Shown: positions 34,207-43,309 of the stretch, piece after piece
Position numbering within the stretch: position 1 is the first letter of the stretch
How the letters are laid out: each line of letters starts with the position of its first letter
Assembly (NCBI RefSeq): GCF_012935325.2
Contig: NZ_JABBYG020000011.1
Coordinates: 1-64,000 of the forward strand
Source of the DNA: Paenibacillus sp. PL91
Lineage (GTDB): Bacteria > Bacillota > Bacilli > Paenibacillales > Paenibacillaceae
DNA length: 64,000 nt
Direction of reading: 5' to 3'
Translations under genes and position numbers: made by a program
The notes under the pieces: generated by a model
Told to the model about the DNA's origin: nothing
What the model saw: only the letters and a program-made list of their open reading frames with translations
Databases searched by the model: none

Positions 34207-35970
34207 GTGAAAATAAAGCTCGTACATATGATTGCGCTGCTGACAGCTATGGCAGTGTTACTCATGTATAGAGGGACACTAGACACGATGGATTATTTTT
34301 TTCAGGATCGATTTATGCAGAAGGAGAGCGCAGTTGATACACGCATTGCGATTATTGCGATTGACGACGAGAGCATAAACAATTTTGGCAGCTGGCCTTG
34401 GAATCGCAGCGTGCATGCGCAGCTCATTGATACGCTTGCTGAAGGGGAGCCTGCAGTCATTGCATTTGACGTTACCTTTCCAGCACCCTCGGCAGACGAT
34501 CCCGACTCTGATGCGGCACTCATCACAGCGGTGTCGAATGCGGGCAATATTGTCATGCCGGTCTTTGGCACGTTCGCTAGCTCCGCTAAGCGAGGAGGGA
34601 TTGAAGCGCTTGCCATGTCGGAGCCGTTCCCTGCACTTAAAGAAGCGGCGGCTGCGGTCGGGCACATCAATACGATACCGGACCGTGACCGGGTTGTAAG
34701 AAATGCCTTGTATAGTTTTGCTAGTAAAGGCGAGCAGATCGAGAGTTTTTCTGGGGTTATTTATAAGATGTTCATGGAGCGCTCCGGCAAACAAGTGAAT
34801 ACGAATATGCTTCCGCTGGACGCATTCGGCCAGTTCCATATCCCGTATACGGGGCGGCCAGGACAGTATGAGGCGATTCCTTATTCAGCCGTTCTTAGCG
34901 GCGACGTTCCTGCGGATTATTTTAAGGACCGCATTGTGCTGATCGGTCCGTACGCTACAGGGTTTAAGGATGATTACCTGACGCCGCTGCAGGTAAAGAT
35001 CCCGATGTATGGGGTGGAAATACACGCAAACATTATTCAGGCGCTTCTGGAGGGCGACCTCAAGCAAGAGCTCGATTGGAAATGGAATGCACTCATTCTG
35101 CTCATTGCGGCCGCGCTCGCCTACTTCCTGTTTCGGAAGTGGAATATGATTATTTCCTTTTTGGCTGTCGCGGCAATTATGGCTGTGTTTGTAATAGGAA
35201 GCAGCTACTTATATAGTCGAGGCTTTATTATATCGATAGGTTATGTCGTCCCGCTGCTGATTATCAGCTGTATTGTCGTCGTCGGCTTTCATTATGTGGA
35301 GGAGCTGCTGGAGCGGCGGAGAGTGACGGATATTTTCGGCAGATATGTTGCGCCGGAGGTCGTGAGCCAGATTTTGAGAAGCGGCGAGGAAGGCCTGAAG
35401 CTAGGCGGGACGCGCCGTGAGCTGACTGTTCTGTTCGTTGATATTCGCGGCTTTACGCCTCTCTCGGAGAAGGCGGAGCCGGAGGAAATCGTTGAAATTT
35501 TAAATGAGTATCTCGATCTCGCGGCTAATTGCATTTTTAAGTATGACGGCACGCTGGACAAATTTATTGGAGATGCGGCGATGGCTATTTTTAACGCGCC
35601 GCTGCTGCTGGAGGATCATCCAATGCGTGCTGTAGAGGCGGCATGGGCGATGAAGGAAGGGTCGGCTGCGCTTGAGTGCAAGCTGATCGAACGGTTTGGG
35701 TTTGGCGTTAAGTTTGGTATAGGCATACATACGGGCCCTGCCGTCTTCGGCAACATCGGCTCGAAGAGCCGAATGGATTATACCGCAATCGGAGACACCG
35801 TCAATACGTCCGCAAGGCTGGAGAGCAACGCGAAGCCGGGGCAAATTATTTTGAGCGATGCGGTTTATCAGGTGGTTAAGGATCGCGTTAACGCTAATTC
35901 TCTTGGCGAAATTAAGGTCAAAGGGAAAGAACAGGGCATATCAATCTATGAATTGGAGGGATTAAAATGA
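34207..35970 (+). CDS. CHASE2-domain class III adenylate cyclase
   Basis: 587 residues. Short N-terminal TM, extracellular CHASE2 sensor (~40-280; IAIIAIDDESINNFGSWPW is diagnostic), three TM helices (~290-375), then class III cyclase (~390-580). Metal-binding D412 (FVDIRGFT) and D456 (KFIGDA), substrate Lys K452, and the transition-state Asn/Arg in GDTVNTSARLE are all present, so it should make cAMP from ATP. GTG start with GAGGTGATATT upstream. It overlaps the FecR gene by 4 bases. Heads a four-gene set. Confidence 0.92.
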   Translation: MKIKLVHMIALLTAMAVLLMYRGTLDTMDYFFQDRFMQKESAVDTRIAIIAIDDESINNFGSWPWNRSVHAQLIDTLAEGEPAVIAFDVTFPAPSADDPDSDAALITAVSNAGNIVMPVFGTFASSAKRGGIEALAMSEPFPALKEAAAAVGHINTIPDRDRVVRNALYSFASKGEQIESFSGVIYKMFMERSGKQVNTNMLPLDAFGQFHIPYTGRPGQYEAIPYSAVLSGDVPADYFKDRIVLIGPYATGFKDDYLTPLQVKIPMYGVEIHANIIQALLEGDLKQELDWKWNALILLIAAALAYFLFRKWNMIISFLAVAAIMAVFVIGSSYLYSRGFIISIGYVVPLLIISCIVVVGFHYVEELLERRRVTDIFGRYVAPEVVSQILRSGEEGLKLGGTRRELTVLFVDIRGFTPLSEKAEPEEIVEILNEYLDLAANCIFKYDGTLDKFIGDAAMAIFNAPLLLEDHPMRAVEAAWAMKEGSAALECKLIERFGFGVKFGIGIHTGPAVFGNIGSKSRMDYTAIGDTVNTSARLESNAKPGQIILSDAVYQVVKDRVNANSLGEIKVKGKEQGISIYELEGLK

Positions 35971-38474
35971 AGACATTCAAGCTTTTTGTCGTCCTGCTGC
36001 TCGTCATCGGGCTGATTATGCCAACTTCCGTCTTTGCGAAGGACACGGATAAAACGGGCAAGATTACGCGTGTAGACGGCAAAGCTGAAGTGAAAAAGGG
36101 CGGCGGCTCCAAAAAGTTTAAAGCTTTTAAAGGGATGGCTATTACCAAGGGCGATACTATTGCAACCGGCAGTGACGGCAAGGTGACGATGGATCTGGAT
36201 AGCGATAAAGAAGTGACCATCGGCGTAAATACGACACTGGTTGTGAGTGAGCTTGTTAAGAGCGCCAAGGCGCTGGGCGGCAAGACAAGCCTTAGCCTGC
36301 TGAAGGGCAAGGTGCTTGTTACGATTAAGAAGAAGCTTGATGGGGATTCGAGGTTCGAGATAGAGACGCCAACGGCAATTATGGGTGTAATGGGTACGGA
36401 GTTTACGGTTGCACACGAGAACGACGAGACCTACGTCGGCGTATTTGAAGGCGCGGTGAAGACGAGCCATGGCGGAGAGTTGGAGGATGAAACGATCGTC
36501 AATCCGAATGAGCAGCTGCAATTAAATGTAGAAGGAACAGGCGACAAAATGGAGCTGGATTATCGTGATCTCCCGCTTGTAGGCTTGGAGCGCTATATTC
36601 AATTGCTTGAAGAGGATCCAAAAACCGATAAATCGCTGCTTAATGAGGCCAAAAAGTTAATAGATACGAAAAAGCAGGAAGAGGAAACGGAGGCTTCCAA
36701 GTCCACTGGAGGCGCGTTATCCGACAACACCATTATATTCGAGGATAGCTCGGGGCAATCAGGTGGTGGTAGTAGTGGCGATGGAGTGACGCCGACAGTA
36801 ACGCCGACGCCAACGGCATCACCGACGCCAACGGCATCACCGACGCCAACCGCGTCACCGACGCCAACGGCATCACCGACGCCAACCGCGTCACCGACGC
36901 CAACCGCGTCACCGACGCCAACCGCGTCACCGATGCCAACGGCATCACCGACGCCAACCGCGTCACCGACGCCAACCGCGTCACCGACGCCAATGCCAGT
37001 ACCTAAACCGCCGGTGTTAGACGTGAATGCTTTTTATAGTGATCTTTACTCGTATATGATTGATGATAAAACGATTATTTTGCCGTTTACGACAACACTG
37101 GCTTATAACGATAATTTGGAGTTCCCTGCAAAAGGATTAGTAAAACTGAAACGATATGAAACGGAAAGTGGATTTACTGAAATGATAGATGCCGTTGAAT
37201 CGGTTAAGATCGATCCGGATCATTCCAACCGGTTGGTCATTACATTATCCCAGCCTATTTCGTACAATTCAAAAATTCAAATAAAGATTCAAAAGGGGCA
37301 GTTGAAAAACGCAGAAACAAACGATATTCAACAGGATGAACAGGTAACGGCAAGAGGGCCCTTGGAAGGGTTTGTATTTAAATTTGAGGATGTTAGCACA
37401 CCGATTATTTACAAGCATGCCGCCGCTTCAGAAGAACCTAGCCATATTGTAACGTTTTCTACGCTTGGGTATTATTCACCTGATGAGCCTCCTGCCATTA
37501 CTTTAAGCAGGGTTTGCCCGGGCGATGGGGGCGAAGTTGGTTTTGATGAAACACCCGAATGCGATCCATACTTTGAATATAATTTGACCGATGTAATAGA
37601 CATGAGAGTCGATAATGGCATAGCGTCAGTTAAGCTGAAAGCATCGTATTTTAATGCGGATTATGTTGATGCGGGCATGTACCATTTACGAATCAAATTT
37701 ACAGCTGATGATGAAGCCAGTATCGATATTTATGTGAATGTAAGGGCCTCGACTGCTCCAATGCTTCTTAGCGATCAAGCCTATATGACCGATGCCTTTA
37801 CGTTAATATTACCGTTTAGCAGCAATCTTCAGATGACATCTAACTATACAGATCCAGTCGATACGATGGTGGTCAGCGTTTTTTCTGATGAATTTGAGGG
37901 GCCATTTAATTCGATAATCGGAGAAGGTGATGAGCCTAATTTGCCGCTGCCCAACATTGTCGGTGTAGCGAGCGTGGTTATTAATGAGGATAATCCAGCA
38001 GAGTTAATCGTTACCCTATTGGATGCTGTGAAATACGGTTCCTCAGTGATTGTCGTTGTTCAGCCAAATAGCTGGGAAAATGCAGAGACTCATGAGGTGC
38101 AGGAATGGGTGCAAGTTGTTTTCTATCCATACCGGGCTCAAGTATCGGAGAATTTCGCGGTGTTCAGCAAAATGGACGAAGAAACGGTTGATGTGGCGCT
38201 GACATTGAAGACGCTAGGCTATGACATAGGAGAACTAAGGCTCGATATGCTTTGCTTTGAGAATGATGACGAGGACTGTGATGGATTTGAAGCTCCTTAT
38301 AATTTGGCAGGGGAAGTTTACGAGCTAACGGGGACGGGCATGAACAGAAATCTCGTGCTAAAGGCAAATTATTTCAAAAACGTGCCTATGGGAATGTACG
38401 AGCTTAGTATTCCTATTTTTAAAGATGAAGAATGGATAGATGAGATCATTATAAAGATCCGGGTGACTGCTTGA
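35967..38474 (+). CDS. Secreted FecR-domain protein with Thr/Pro repeat linker
   Basis: 835 residues. Signal peptide to about residue 24, FecR-type domain (~30-175; KGDTIATGSDGKVTMDL and IETPTAIMGVMGTEFTV), a charged segment, then ten PTPTAS-type repeats (~280-345), and two beta-rich C-terminal domains of similar build (PVLDVNAFYSDLYSYM... and APMLLSDQAYMTDAF...) that look like SwmB/Ig-type repeats. It starts inside the cyclase gene. FecR and CHASE2 proteins often occur together; the likely role is extracellular sensing or scaffolding for the cyclase, which is inference. Confidence 0.85.
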   Translation: MKTFKLFVVLLLVIGLIMPTSVFAKDTDKTGKITRVDGKAEVKKGGGSKKFKAFKGMAITKGDTIATGSDGKVTMDLDSDKEVTIGVNTTLVVSELVKSAKALGGKTSLSLLKGKVLVTIKKKLDGDSRFEIETPTAIMGVMGTEFTVAHENDETYVGVFEGAVKTSHGGELEDETIVNPNEQLQLNVEGTGDKMELDYRDLPLVGLERYIQLLEEDPKTDKSLLNEAKKLIDTKKQEEETEASKSTGGALSDNTIIFEDSSGQSGGGSSGDGVTPTVTPTPTASPTPTASPTPTASPTPTASPTPTASPTPTASPTPTASPMPTASPTPTASPTPTASPTPMPVPKPPVLDVNAFYSDLYSYMIDDKTIILPFTTTLAYNDNLEFPAKGLVKLKRYETESGFTEMIDAVESVKIDPDHSNRLVITLSQPISYNSKIQIKIQKGQLKNAETNDIQQDEQVTARGPLEGFVFKFEDVSTPIIYKHAAASEEPSHIVTFSTLGYYSPDEPPAITLSRVCPGDGGEVGFDETPECDPYFEYNLTDVIDMRVDNGIASVKLKASYFNADYVDAGMYHLRIKFTADDEASIDIYVNVRASTAPMLLSDQAYMTDAFTLILPFSSNLQMTSNYTDPVDTMVVSVFSDEFEGPFNSIIGEGDEPNLPLPNIVGVASVVINEDNPAELIVTLLDAVKYGSSVIVVVQPNSWENAETHEVQEWVQVVFYPYRAQVSENFAVFSKMDEETVDVALTLKTLGYDIGELRLDMLCFENDDEDCDGFEAPYNLAGEVYELTGTGMNRNLVLKANYFKNVPMGMYELSIPIFKDEEWIDEIIIKIRVTA
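36793..36995 (+). repeat. 18-bp tandem repeats inside the FecR-domain gene
   Basis: About ten copies of an 18-bp unit, CCGACGCCAACGGCATCA or the variant ending CCGCGTCA, encode PTPTAS. The two synonymous versions are mixed. Such arrays change copy number by slippage and keep the frame. Confidence 0.9.
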
Positions 38475-38505
38475 GTTTGAATACAAAAAAGAAAGGAGCA
38501 GTAGC

Positions 38506-39975
38506 GTGAAAAATACATTTCGATTACTTGCAGCGGGAACTGCGATTTTGACAGCATTGGTTACGGTTAATGCAACGGCATATGCAGCAGTTGAAGAGAT
38601 CGTGTCCAAAGCGGAGAGCACGAGTGCTACATCGGTTGCTAAGGTGATGGACAAGATCAGTCAGCCCTCCGGGCTCTCAATGACGCCAGATGGCGGCATC
38701 GTTGTTGTCAGCTCAGGGAGCAATCAAATAAGCAGGTGGCAAAATGGCAAGCTGTCGCCTGTTACGACGCAGACTGCTGCGGGCTATTTAGACGGGACGA
38801 CGGTGAATTCCGCCTTTAATCAACCGTACGACTCCGCAGTGAACAGCAAAGGTGTCATCTATGTGAGCGATACTGAAAACCATGTTGTTCGCAAAATCGT
38901 AAACGATCGCGTGTACACGGCTGCCGGAAATGGCAAAGCGGGCAGCAATGACGGCAAGTTTGGAGAAGTGCAGTTCAACGCGCCAACCGGTCTTGCGATT
39001 GACGCCAAAGATAACGTATATGTAGCGGACTCGCTTAACAACGTTATTCGCATGATTTCGCCAGAGGGTGTAACTACTATATTTGCTGGGAGTGTTACTG
39101 AAACGGGCGGATACAAGAACGGAACCGTTGCCGAAGCGCTTTTTAACGAGCCTATGGGACTTGTTTTCGATGATAAAGGCGGCCTATACGTAGCGGACAG
39201 CGGCAATCATTTGATTCGTTATATTTATGAGGGAAAAGTGACCACCTATGCCGGAAAGCCGACTGCCGTCGATACGCTTACAGGCTATATGTCAGGCGGT
39301 TATGCCAATGGTTCAGGCGATGAAGCGCGGTTTAATCGGCCTCGCGGCCTTGCTTATGCAGGCGGTGTGCTGTTTGTAGCGGACAGCTTGAACAACCGTA
39401 TTCGTGCTGTGCAAGCCGATCGGAAAGTGATTTCAATTGCAGGCATGAGCAAGCCGGGCGATAAGGTTGGGACAGCAGATACGGCGCAATTCAATCAGCC
39501 TTCCTCGCTGCTCTATGCGGCTGGCAAGCTGTATGTTGCGGACACTTTAAACAATAGCGTTAAGGTGCTTGCGGTTGATTCCAAGGCGCTTAAGCCGATC
39601 CATAATAAAGAGGAATTAATTGCCGGAACAGAGCTGCTCCCTGCAAGCAAGGATGTACAGGTCTGGCTGGAGGGCAAGCAAGTGAAGTTTGCTGCAGCGC
39701 AGAAGCCCTATAAGAGCGGAGACAAAACCTATTTGCCGGTCAGAGCCTTGTTTCAAGCATGGGGAGCGGATTTGAAATGGAATGCTGCTGCGAAGGAATT
39801 GCGACTTGCCAAAAACGGTTGGAAGCTTGCGCTTAAAGCCAACGCGAAGCGTGCGGTCGTGATTGAGAAGGGGATCATGTACGTAGAGGTGGCCTATTTG
39901 GAGGATGCGGCTTCGTTCTTAATTGCGCAAGATACTGAATTCAATGCTATTATTATTAGTAGCGAGCAGCAATAA
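38506..39975 (+). CDS. Secreted NHL beta-propeller protein with stalk domain
   Basis: 489 residues. Signal peptide (~1-27), then five or six NHL repeats (~50-370; each with a pattern such as NVYVADSLNNVIRMI or LYVADSGNHLIRYI followed by an FN-P unit), and a copper amine oxidase N1-like domain at the C-terminus (~390-485; KTYLPVRALFQAWGADLKW). Probably an extracellular binding propeller fixed to the wall. GTG start with AAAGGAG 7 nt upstream. Lies 31 bases after the FecR gene in the cyclase set. Confidence 0.87.
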   Translation: MKNTFRLLAAGTAILTALVTVNATAYAAVEEIVSKAESTSATSVAKVMDKISQPSGLSMTPDGGIVVVSSGSNQISRWQNGKLSPVTTQTAAGYLDGTTVNSAFNQPYDSAVNSKGVIYVSDTENHVVRKIVNDRVYTAAGNGKAGSNDGKFGEVQFNAPTGLAIDAKDNVYVADSLNNVIRMISPEGVTTIFAGSVTETGGYKNGTVAEALFNEPMGLVFDDKGGLYVADSGNHLIRYIYEGKVTTYAGKPTAVDTLTGYMSGGYANGSGDEARFNRPRGLAYAGGVLFVADSLNNRIRAVQADRKVISIAGMSKPGDKVGTADTAQFNQPSSLLYAAGKLYVADTLNNSVKVLAVDSKALKPIHNKEELIAGTELLPASKDVQVWLEGKQVKFAAAQKPYKSGDKTYLPVRALFQAWGADLKWNAAAKELRLAKNGWKLALKANAKRAVVIEKGIMYVEVAYLEDAASFLIAQDTEFNAIIISSEQQ

Positions 39976-40010
39976 GCTCAGCTCCTTATACCAGGAACGG
40001 AGGCTGTGAA

Positions 40011-40832
40011 ATGACTTCAGGAAGCCATTTGCAAAATAACGTAGATCGATTCTCCGGATTTGAAAATGATTATGACCAGCATCGACCAAAGGCACCTGCG
40101 GCAGTTGTAGATATTTTGACAAGCTATCTGGGGCGTAAGCCAGCTCTTGTTGCTGACGTCGGCTGCGGTACGGGCTTGTCCTCCTTTGTGTGGAACAAGC
40201 ATGCCGAGCGGATCATTGGCTTTGAGCCCAATGATGATATGAGGGGCAAGGCGCTCTCTCGCTTGTCAGAGCTGACGGATGCAGAGCATATTTCCTTCGT
40301 CAAAGGCTACTCTGACAAGCTTGCGTTGGAAGCGGAGACTGTCGATATCGTAACGTGCTCACAGTCGTTTCACTGGATGGAGCCCGTCAGCACGCTGCGC
40401 GAATTTGCACGCGTTCTTAAACCGGAGGGCGTATTTGCAGCCTATGACTGCGATTGGCCGCCGACGCTGCATTGGTCCGTTGAGGCGGAGTATAAGCGGC
40501 TTATCGACCGGAGCGAGGCAGTTATCGCGAGCAATATTGCGGAGAAGGACCGAGCAAGCAAGCGTGACAAGGAACAGCATGTAACGCAAATTAGAGAAAG
40601 CGGCTTGTTTCGTTTCTCTAAGGAGATTGTATTTCATAACATGGAACGATGCGATGCGCAGCGTTACGTTGGTTTAGCGCTTAGCCAAGGCGGCGTGCAG
40701 GCTGTGTTTAAGCTTGGCTCAACGGAGCTTGTGAAGCCGATCGAGGCGTTCCGAAGCAGTGTGGACGATTATTTTGCGGGCAGAGAGCTAGAGGTTATGT
40801 TCAGCTATCGGATGAGGCTGGGCGTGAAGTAG
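40011..40832 (+). CDS. Class I SAM-dependent methyltransferase
   Basis: 273 residues; SAM-binding motif I VADVGCGTGLSSF, acidic post-I FEPNDD, and SQSFHWMEP motif IV as in the Methyltransf_11 group. Substrate unknown. GGAGG lies 7 nt before the ATG, 35 bases after the NHL gene, and a terminator follows, so it is the last gene of the cyclase set. No link to cAMP is apparent from sequence. Confidence 0.87.
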   Translation: MTSGSHLQNNVDRFSGFENDYDQHRPKAPAAVVDILTSYLGRKPALVADVGCGTGLSSFVWNKHAERIIGFEPNDDMRGKALSRLSELTDAEHISFVKGYSDKLALEAETVDIVTCSQSFHWMEPVSTLREFARVLKPEGVFAAYDCDWPPTLHWSVEAEYKRLIDRSEAVIASNIAEKDRASKRDKEQHVTQIRESGLFRFSKEIVFHNMERCDAQRYVGLALSQGGVQAVFKLGSTELVKPIEAFRSSVDDYFAGRELEVMFSYRMRLGVK

Positions 40833-40868
40833 CCCCTTTTTTAAGAAAAACGTTTGAATAGACAACTC

Positions 40869-40920
40869 AAAGAAGCAAGTCGCTGGCGCCGTAACTGGGC
40901 AAAGGCTGCTTGCTTCTTTT
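40869..40920 (+). terminator. Terminator of the cyclase operon
   Basis: AAGAAGCAAG (40870-40879) pairs with CTTGCTTCTT (40909-40918), followed by T residues. Confidence 0.85.
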
Positions 40921-40950
40921 CTATTTCATGCTGGAAAGGAATGAGGGGGA

Positions 40951-41013
40951 CTACGGCTTTGTGAATATTCCGCTCTTTAATCTATACAATCGATCATTAG
41001 TAAAATCGTTCAT
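40951..41013 (-). CDS. Possible 20-residue peptide downstream of cse60
   Basis: ATG at 41013 with a well-placed CGGAGG 7 nt upstream; reads MNDFTNDRLYRLKSGIFTKP and stops. No family recognised. The ribosome site is better than chance but the frame is tiny. Confidence 0.2.
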   Translation of the reverse strand: MNDFTNDRLYRLKSGIFTKP

Positions 41014-41063
41014 GGCTCAACCTCCGTACAATATAAGTGATAACGGTTGCAACATAACTGCTT

Positions 41064-41270
41064 TTACTGCTTGATAAATAGATAAACGGTATATCCGATA
41101 GCCGTAGCTAATAAACCGATTGTTGCCGTGCAAGAGAGCACGAGGAAGAAGAACTCCCACTTATCTCTTTTTATGCCTCGAATGTCCTTTGCCTCATTCC
41201 CCTTTTTCTCCGATGGTGCCAGATTAGTTTGACGGGGCTTAGTGATGGGATCACCCGCTTTCTTCTTTAC
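41064..41270 (-). CDS. Small membrane protein frame without a standard start codon
   Basis: A 68-codon open frame follows cse60 directly, in another frame. It has a charged N-terminal half and one C-terminal transmembrane segment, FFFLVLSCTATIGLLATAIG, ending in LFIKQ. It contains no ATG, GTG or TTG. Candidate starts are ATC, CTG or an ATT near 41176 with AAAGG before it. Its amphipathic organisation looks like a real protein. It may be a frame broken from a start in cse60 or use a rare start. Confidence 0.35.
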   Translation of the reverse strand, partial: VKKKAGDPITKPRQTNLAPSEKKGNEAKDIRGIKRDKWEFFFLVLSCTATIGLLATAIGYTVYLFIKQ

Positions 41271-41461
41271 TTATCTTTATTTTGCTTATAAACAACTAAG
41301 ATCGTGCTGCGTTGATAAGCGTTGCCGGATGTGGCTGTTTTGATCATGGACCCGTAACAAATGTTAATGACTTGATCCTCGCTCAGCTCCGCCAAAAACT
41401 CATTTGCTCTTTTTTCGGCAAACACCGTATCTGTATCGATAAACTCTTTAACCTGTATCAT
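41267..41461 (-). CDS. cse60: Sporulation protein Cse60-like
   Basis: 64 residues beginning MIQVKEFIDTDTVFAEKRANEF and ending STILVVYK plus tail, the pattern of Cse60, a small sporulation protein of B. subtilis made under sigma-E, of unknown function. GGGAGGTGAGACAAGC before ATG 41461 decides the start; an in-frame upstream ATG at 41563 is not supported. The minus-strand small frames downstream could be co-transcribed. Confidence 0.8.
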   Translation of the reverse strand: MIQVKEFIDTDTVFAEKRANEFLAELSEDQVINICYGSMIKTATSGNAYQRSTILVVYKQNKDK

Positions 41462-41702
41462 GCTTGTCTCACCTCCCCTTGCTAAATAGACAGATAGGCA
41501 CCTCGCGAAAGTCGCGAAATGCCTTCTGACGTCCACCATAGCATTGGGCGGTGCAAGTGTCAACTTGGACAGGCGAAGAGCGAGAAAGTTGGCGGTAAAG
41601 ACGTTTTAACGAGGCAATCGGAGCATCCAAAACAGCCGTTGTTGATTTCGTATATTGTTGTCTATGTTCACTCTAACATTAGCTTCCTTCATTCATAGAT
41701 AA

Positions 41703-41719
41703 TGTAAATATAGCTAACA
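41703..41719 (+). promoter_or_regulatory. TnrA/GlnR-type nitrogen box I
   Basis: TGTAA-ATATAGC-TAACA matches the consensus TGTNA-N7-TNACA at every fixed position. A TATAGT -10-like element follows at 41734-41739. Confidence 0.72.
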
Positions 41720-41813
41720 TATACATACTTTAATATAGTAAGAGACTAAATAAATTATGTAGATATAAGCAGTAAAAAGCGGATGGATACGCTTTATTGA
41801 CTGTTTTTGAATT

Positions 41814-41830
41814 TGTTAACTTATCTAACA
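41814..41830 (+). promoter_or_regulatory. TnrA/GlnR-type nitrogen box II
   Basis: TGTTA-ACTTATC-TAACA is a second perfect match to TGTNA-N7-TNACA, 56 bases before the first asparaginase start and 111 bases from box I. It would overlap a promoter with -35 TTGACT (41797-41802), so repression is likely at this one. Confidence 0.72.
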
Positions 41831-41885
41831 TGAAATAGACTATTGAATAGGAAAGAGAGATATATAACATTGGAGGAGAATTAAC

Positions 41886-43289
41886 ATGACACAAATGATC
41901 AAAAGTGAGTTGGCGAAAAAGGTTCTTATTCCTCTATTAGTTCTATCGCTGCTAGCAGCGATGGTTGGGGTGCTGACAAGAACGGACTTTGTTCGAGCTG
42001 AAGAAGCGCCGCAGCTACCGAAATTTGATATTCCGGCTCTCTCATCCGAGCATAAGGAATCAAGCCTTCCGAATGTTATCGTAGTTGCAACAGGGGGTAC
42101 GCTTGCTGGAAAAGCAAGAAACGATGATCCTACAAACTTTCAAAACTATGCGGCTGGCACTTATTTGATGGCAGATTTAGTAGCGCAGCTTCCTAAAAAA
42201 GATAAAATAGCCGATGTCTCCACCTTCCAATTCGGAAATAAGGGGTCAGGCGGCTACAGCATTAAAGAGCTTTACGATCTCTCGCTTGCTGTTGATGCGG
42301 CGCTTGAGATTTATGACAGTGCTGTCGTAACGACAGGTACCGATACGATGGAGGAAATTGCTTACTTCCTTGACCTGACGGTCCGCAGTGAGAAGCCGGT
42401 TGTCGTAACGGGCGCTATGAGACCTTGGGATGTAATCGGAACGGACGGGCCTGCCAATCTTTATCAAGCGATTAAAGTAGCTGGCAGCGGCAAAACAAAA
42501 TGGTTTGGCACGGTTGTTATGCTGAACGATGTCATTTATGCGGCACGCGAAGTGACGAAAACAAACGCACACCGCAACGATACATTCGATGCTCCGATGT
42601 TTGGCGCGCTTGGCTATGTAGATGATCCTGCCGTTCGTATTTACCGGGCACCTGCAAGAGCGAGCAAAGCAGGGACGAAGAGCTGGGCATCACCATTTGA
42701 TCTTAAAACGATCTCCAAAGACAGCCTTCCAATCGTAGAGATTATTTATGGCTACCAAGAGGCTGGCGGCGGCAGTATCCGTGGATTGGTAGAGGATGGG
42801 GCAAAAGGAATCGTAACGGCAGGCACTGGTGCAGGCGGCATTTCGTCCAAGCAAAGCGCGGCTCGCACGGCAGCCATTAAAGATAAAGGCGTAGTCTTCG
42901 TATCGACCACAAGAACAGGCTCAGGCTCAATCTATGATAGCGGCAGCGGCAATGTCATTGGCGGCGACAATCTGAATGCAGCTCATGCTCGCATGATGCT
43001 ATTGCTTTCACTCGCTTTTACCAATGATGTCGGAACGATTAGAGGCTGGTTCACAACCTTCGGCACACAAGATGTTGAAATTTCGGTTGATGAGAACACG
43101 GTGCTGAAAACTTCTGTCGAGGAGCCGCTCGTTGAGCCGGTAGTGACCGAGCCTGTTGTAACGGAGCCAGCTGCTACCCCGGCTCCTACTCCTGAAGCTG
43201 AGCTTCCAACTGCTACAGTAGAACCAACCGTTGCGCCGACAGAGCCTGCAGCGACAGCAACGCCTGAACCAGCATTGGTCACGCAATAA
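41886..43289 (+). CDS. Secreted type II-like L-asparaginase with Pro/Thr-rich tail
   Basis: 467 residues. Signal peptide/anchor (~1-37), asparaginase domain (~60-400) with nucleophile T72 in VATGGTLAG and T153/D154 in TTGTDTMEE, then a tail rich in Pro, Thr, Val and Glu that may span the wall. It hydrolyses asparagine to aspartate and ammonia outside the membrane. TTGGAGGAG before the ATG. A close paralogue follows 20 bases downstream. Two nitrogen-regulator boxes upstream point to use in nitrogen scavenging. Confidence 0.92.
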   Translation: MTQMIKSELAKKVLIPLLVLSLLAAMVGVLTRTDFVRAEEAPQLPKFDIPALSSEHKESSLPNVIVVATGGTLAGKARNDDPTNFQNYAAGTYLMADLVAQLPKKDKIADVSTFQFGNKGSGGYSIKELYDLSLAVDAALEIYDSAVVTTGTDTMEEIAYFLDLTVRSEKPVVVTGAMRPWDVIGTDGPANLYQAIKVAGSGKTKWFGTVVMLNDVIYAAREVTKTNAHRNDTFDAPMFGALGYVDDPAVRIYRAPARASKAGTKSWASPFDLKTISKDSLPIVEIIYGYQEAGGGSIRGLVEDGAKGIVTAGTGAGGISSKQSAARTAAIKDKGVVFVSTTRTGSGSIYDSGSGNVIGGDNLNAAHARMMLLLSLAFTNDVGTIRGWFTTFGTQDVEISVDENTVLKTSVEEPLVEPVVTEPVVTEPAATPAPTPEAELPTATVEPTVAPTEPAATATPEPALVTQ

Positions 43290-43309
43290 TTTAGGGGAGG
43301 AGCACGGTT

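Larger units (their letters stand above)
41462..41885. other. Regulatory region between cse60 and the asparaginase genes
   Basis: About 420 bases shared by two divergent units. It has no gene. The right half is AT-rich and has two TnrA/GlnR-type boxes (41703-41719, 41814-41830). Possible promoter elements are TATAGT at 41734 and TTGACT at 41797. Confidence 0.7.

Noticed and set aside
34279..34839. 186-codon minus-strand frame over the cyclase gene
   Set aside because: Antisense to a well-supported CHASE2 cyclase with all motifs in frame.
36733..36993. Minus-strand frame across the 18-bp repeats
   Set aside because: It is the antisense of a Thr/Pro repeat array, open only because of repeat composition.
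36793..36995. CRISPR array
   Set aside because: Units are 18 bp, contiguous and coding; there are no spacers.
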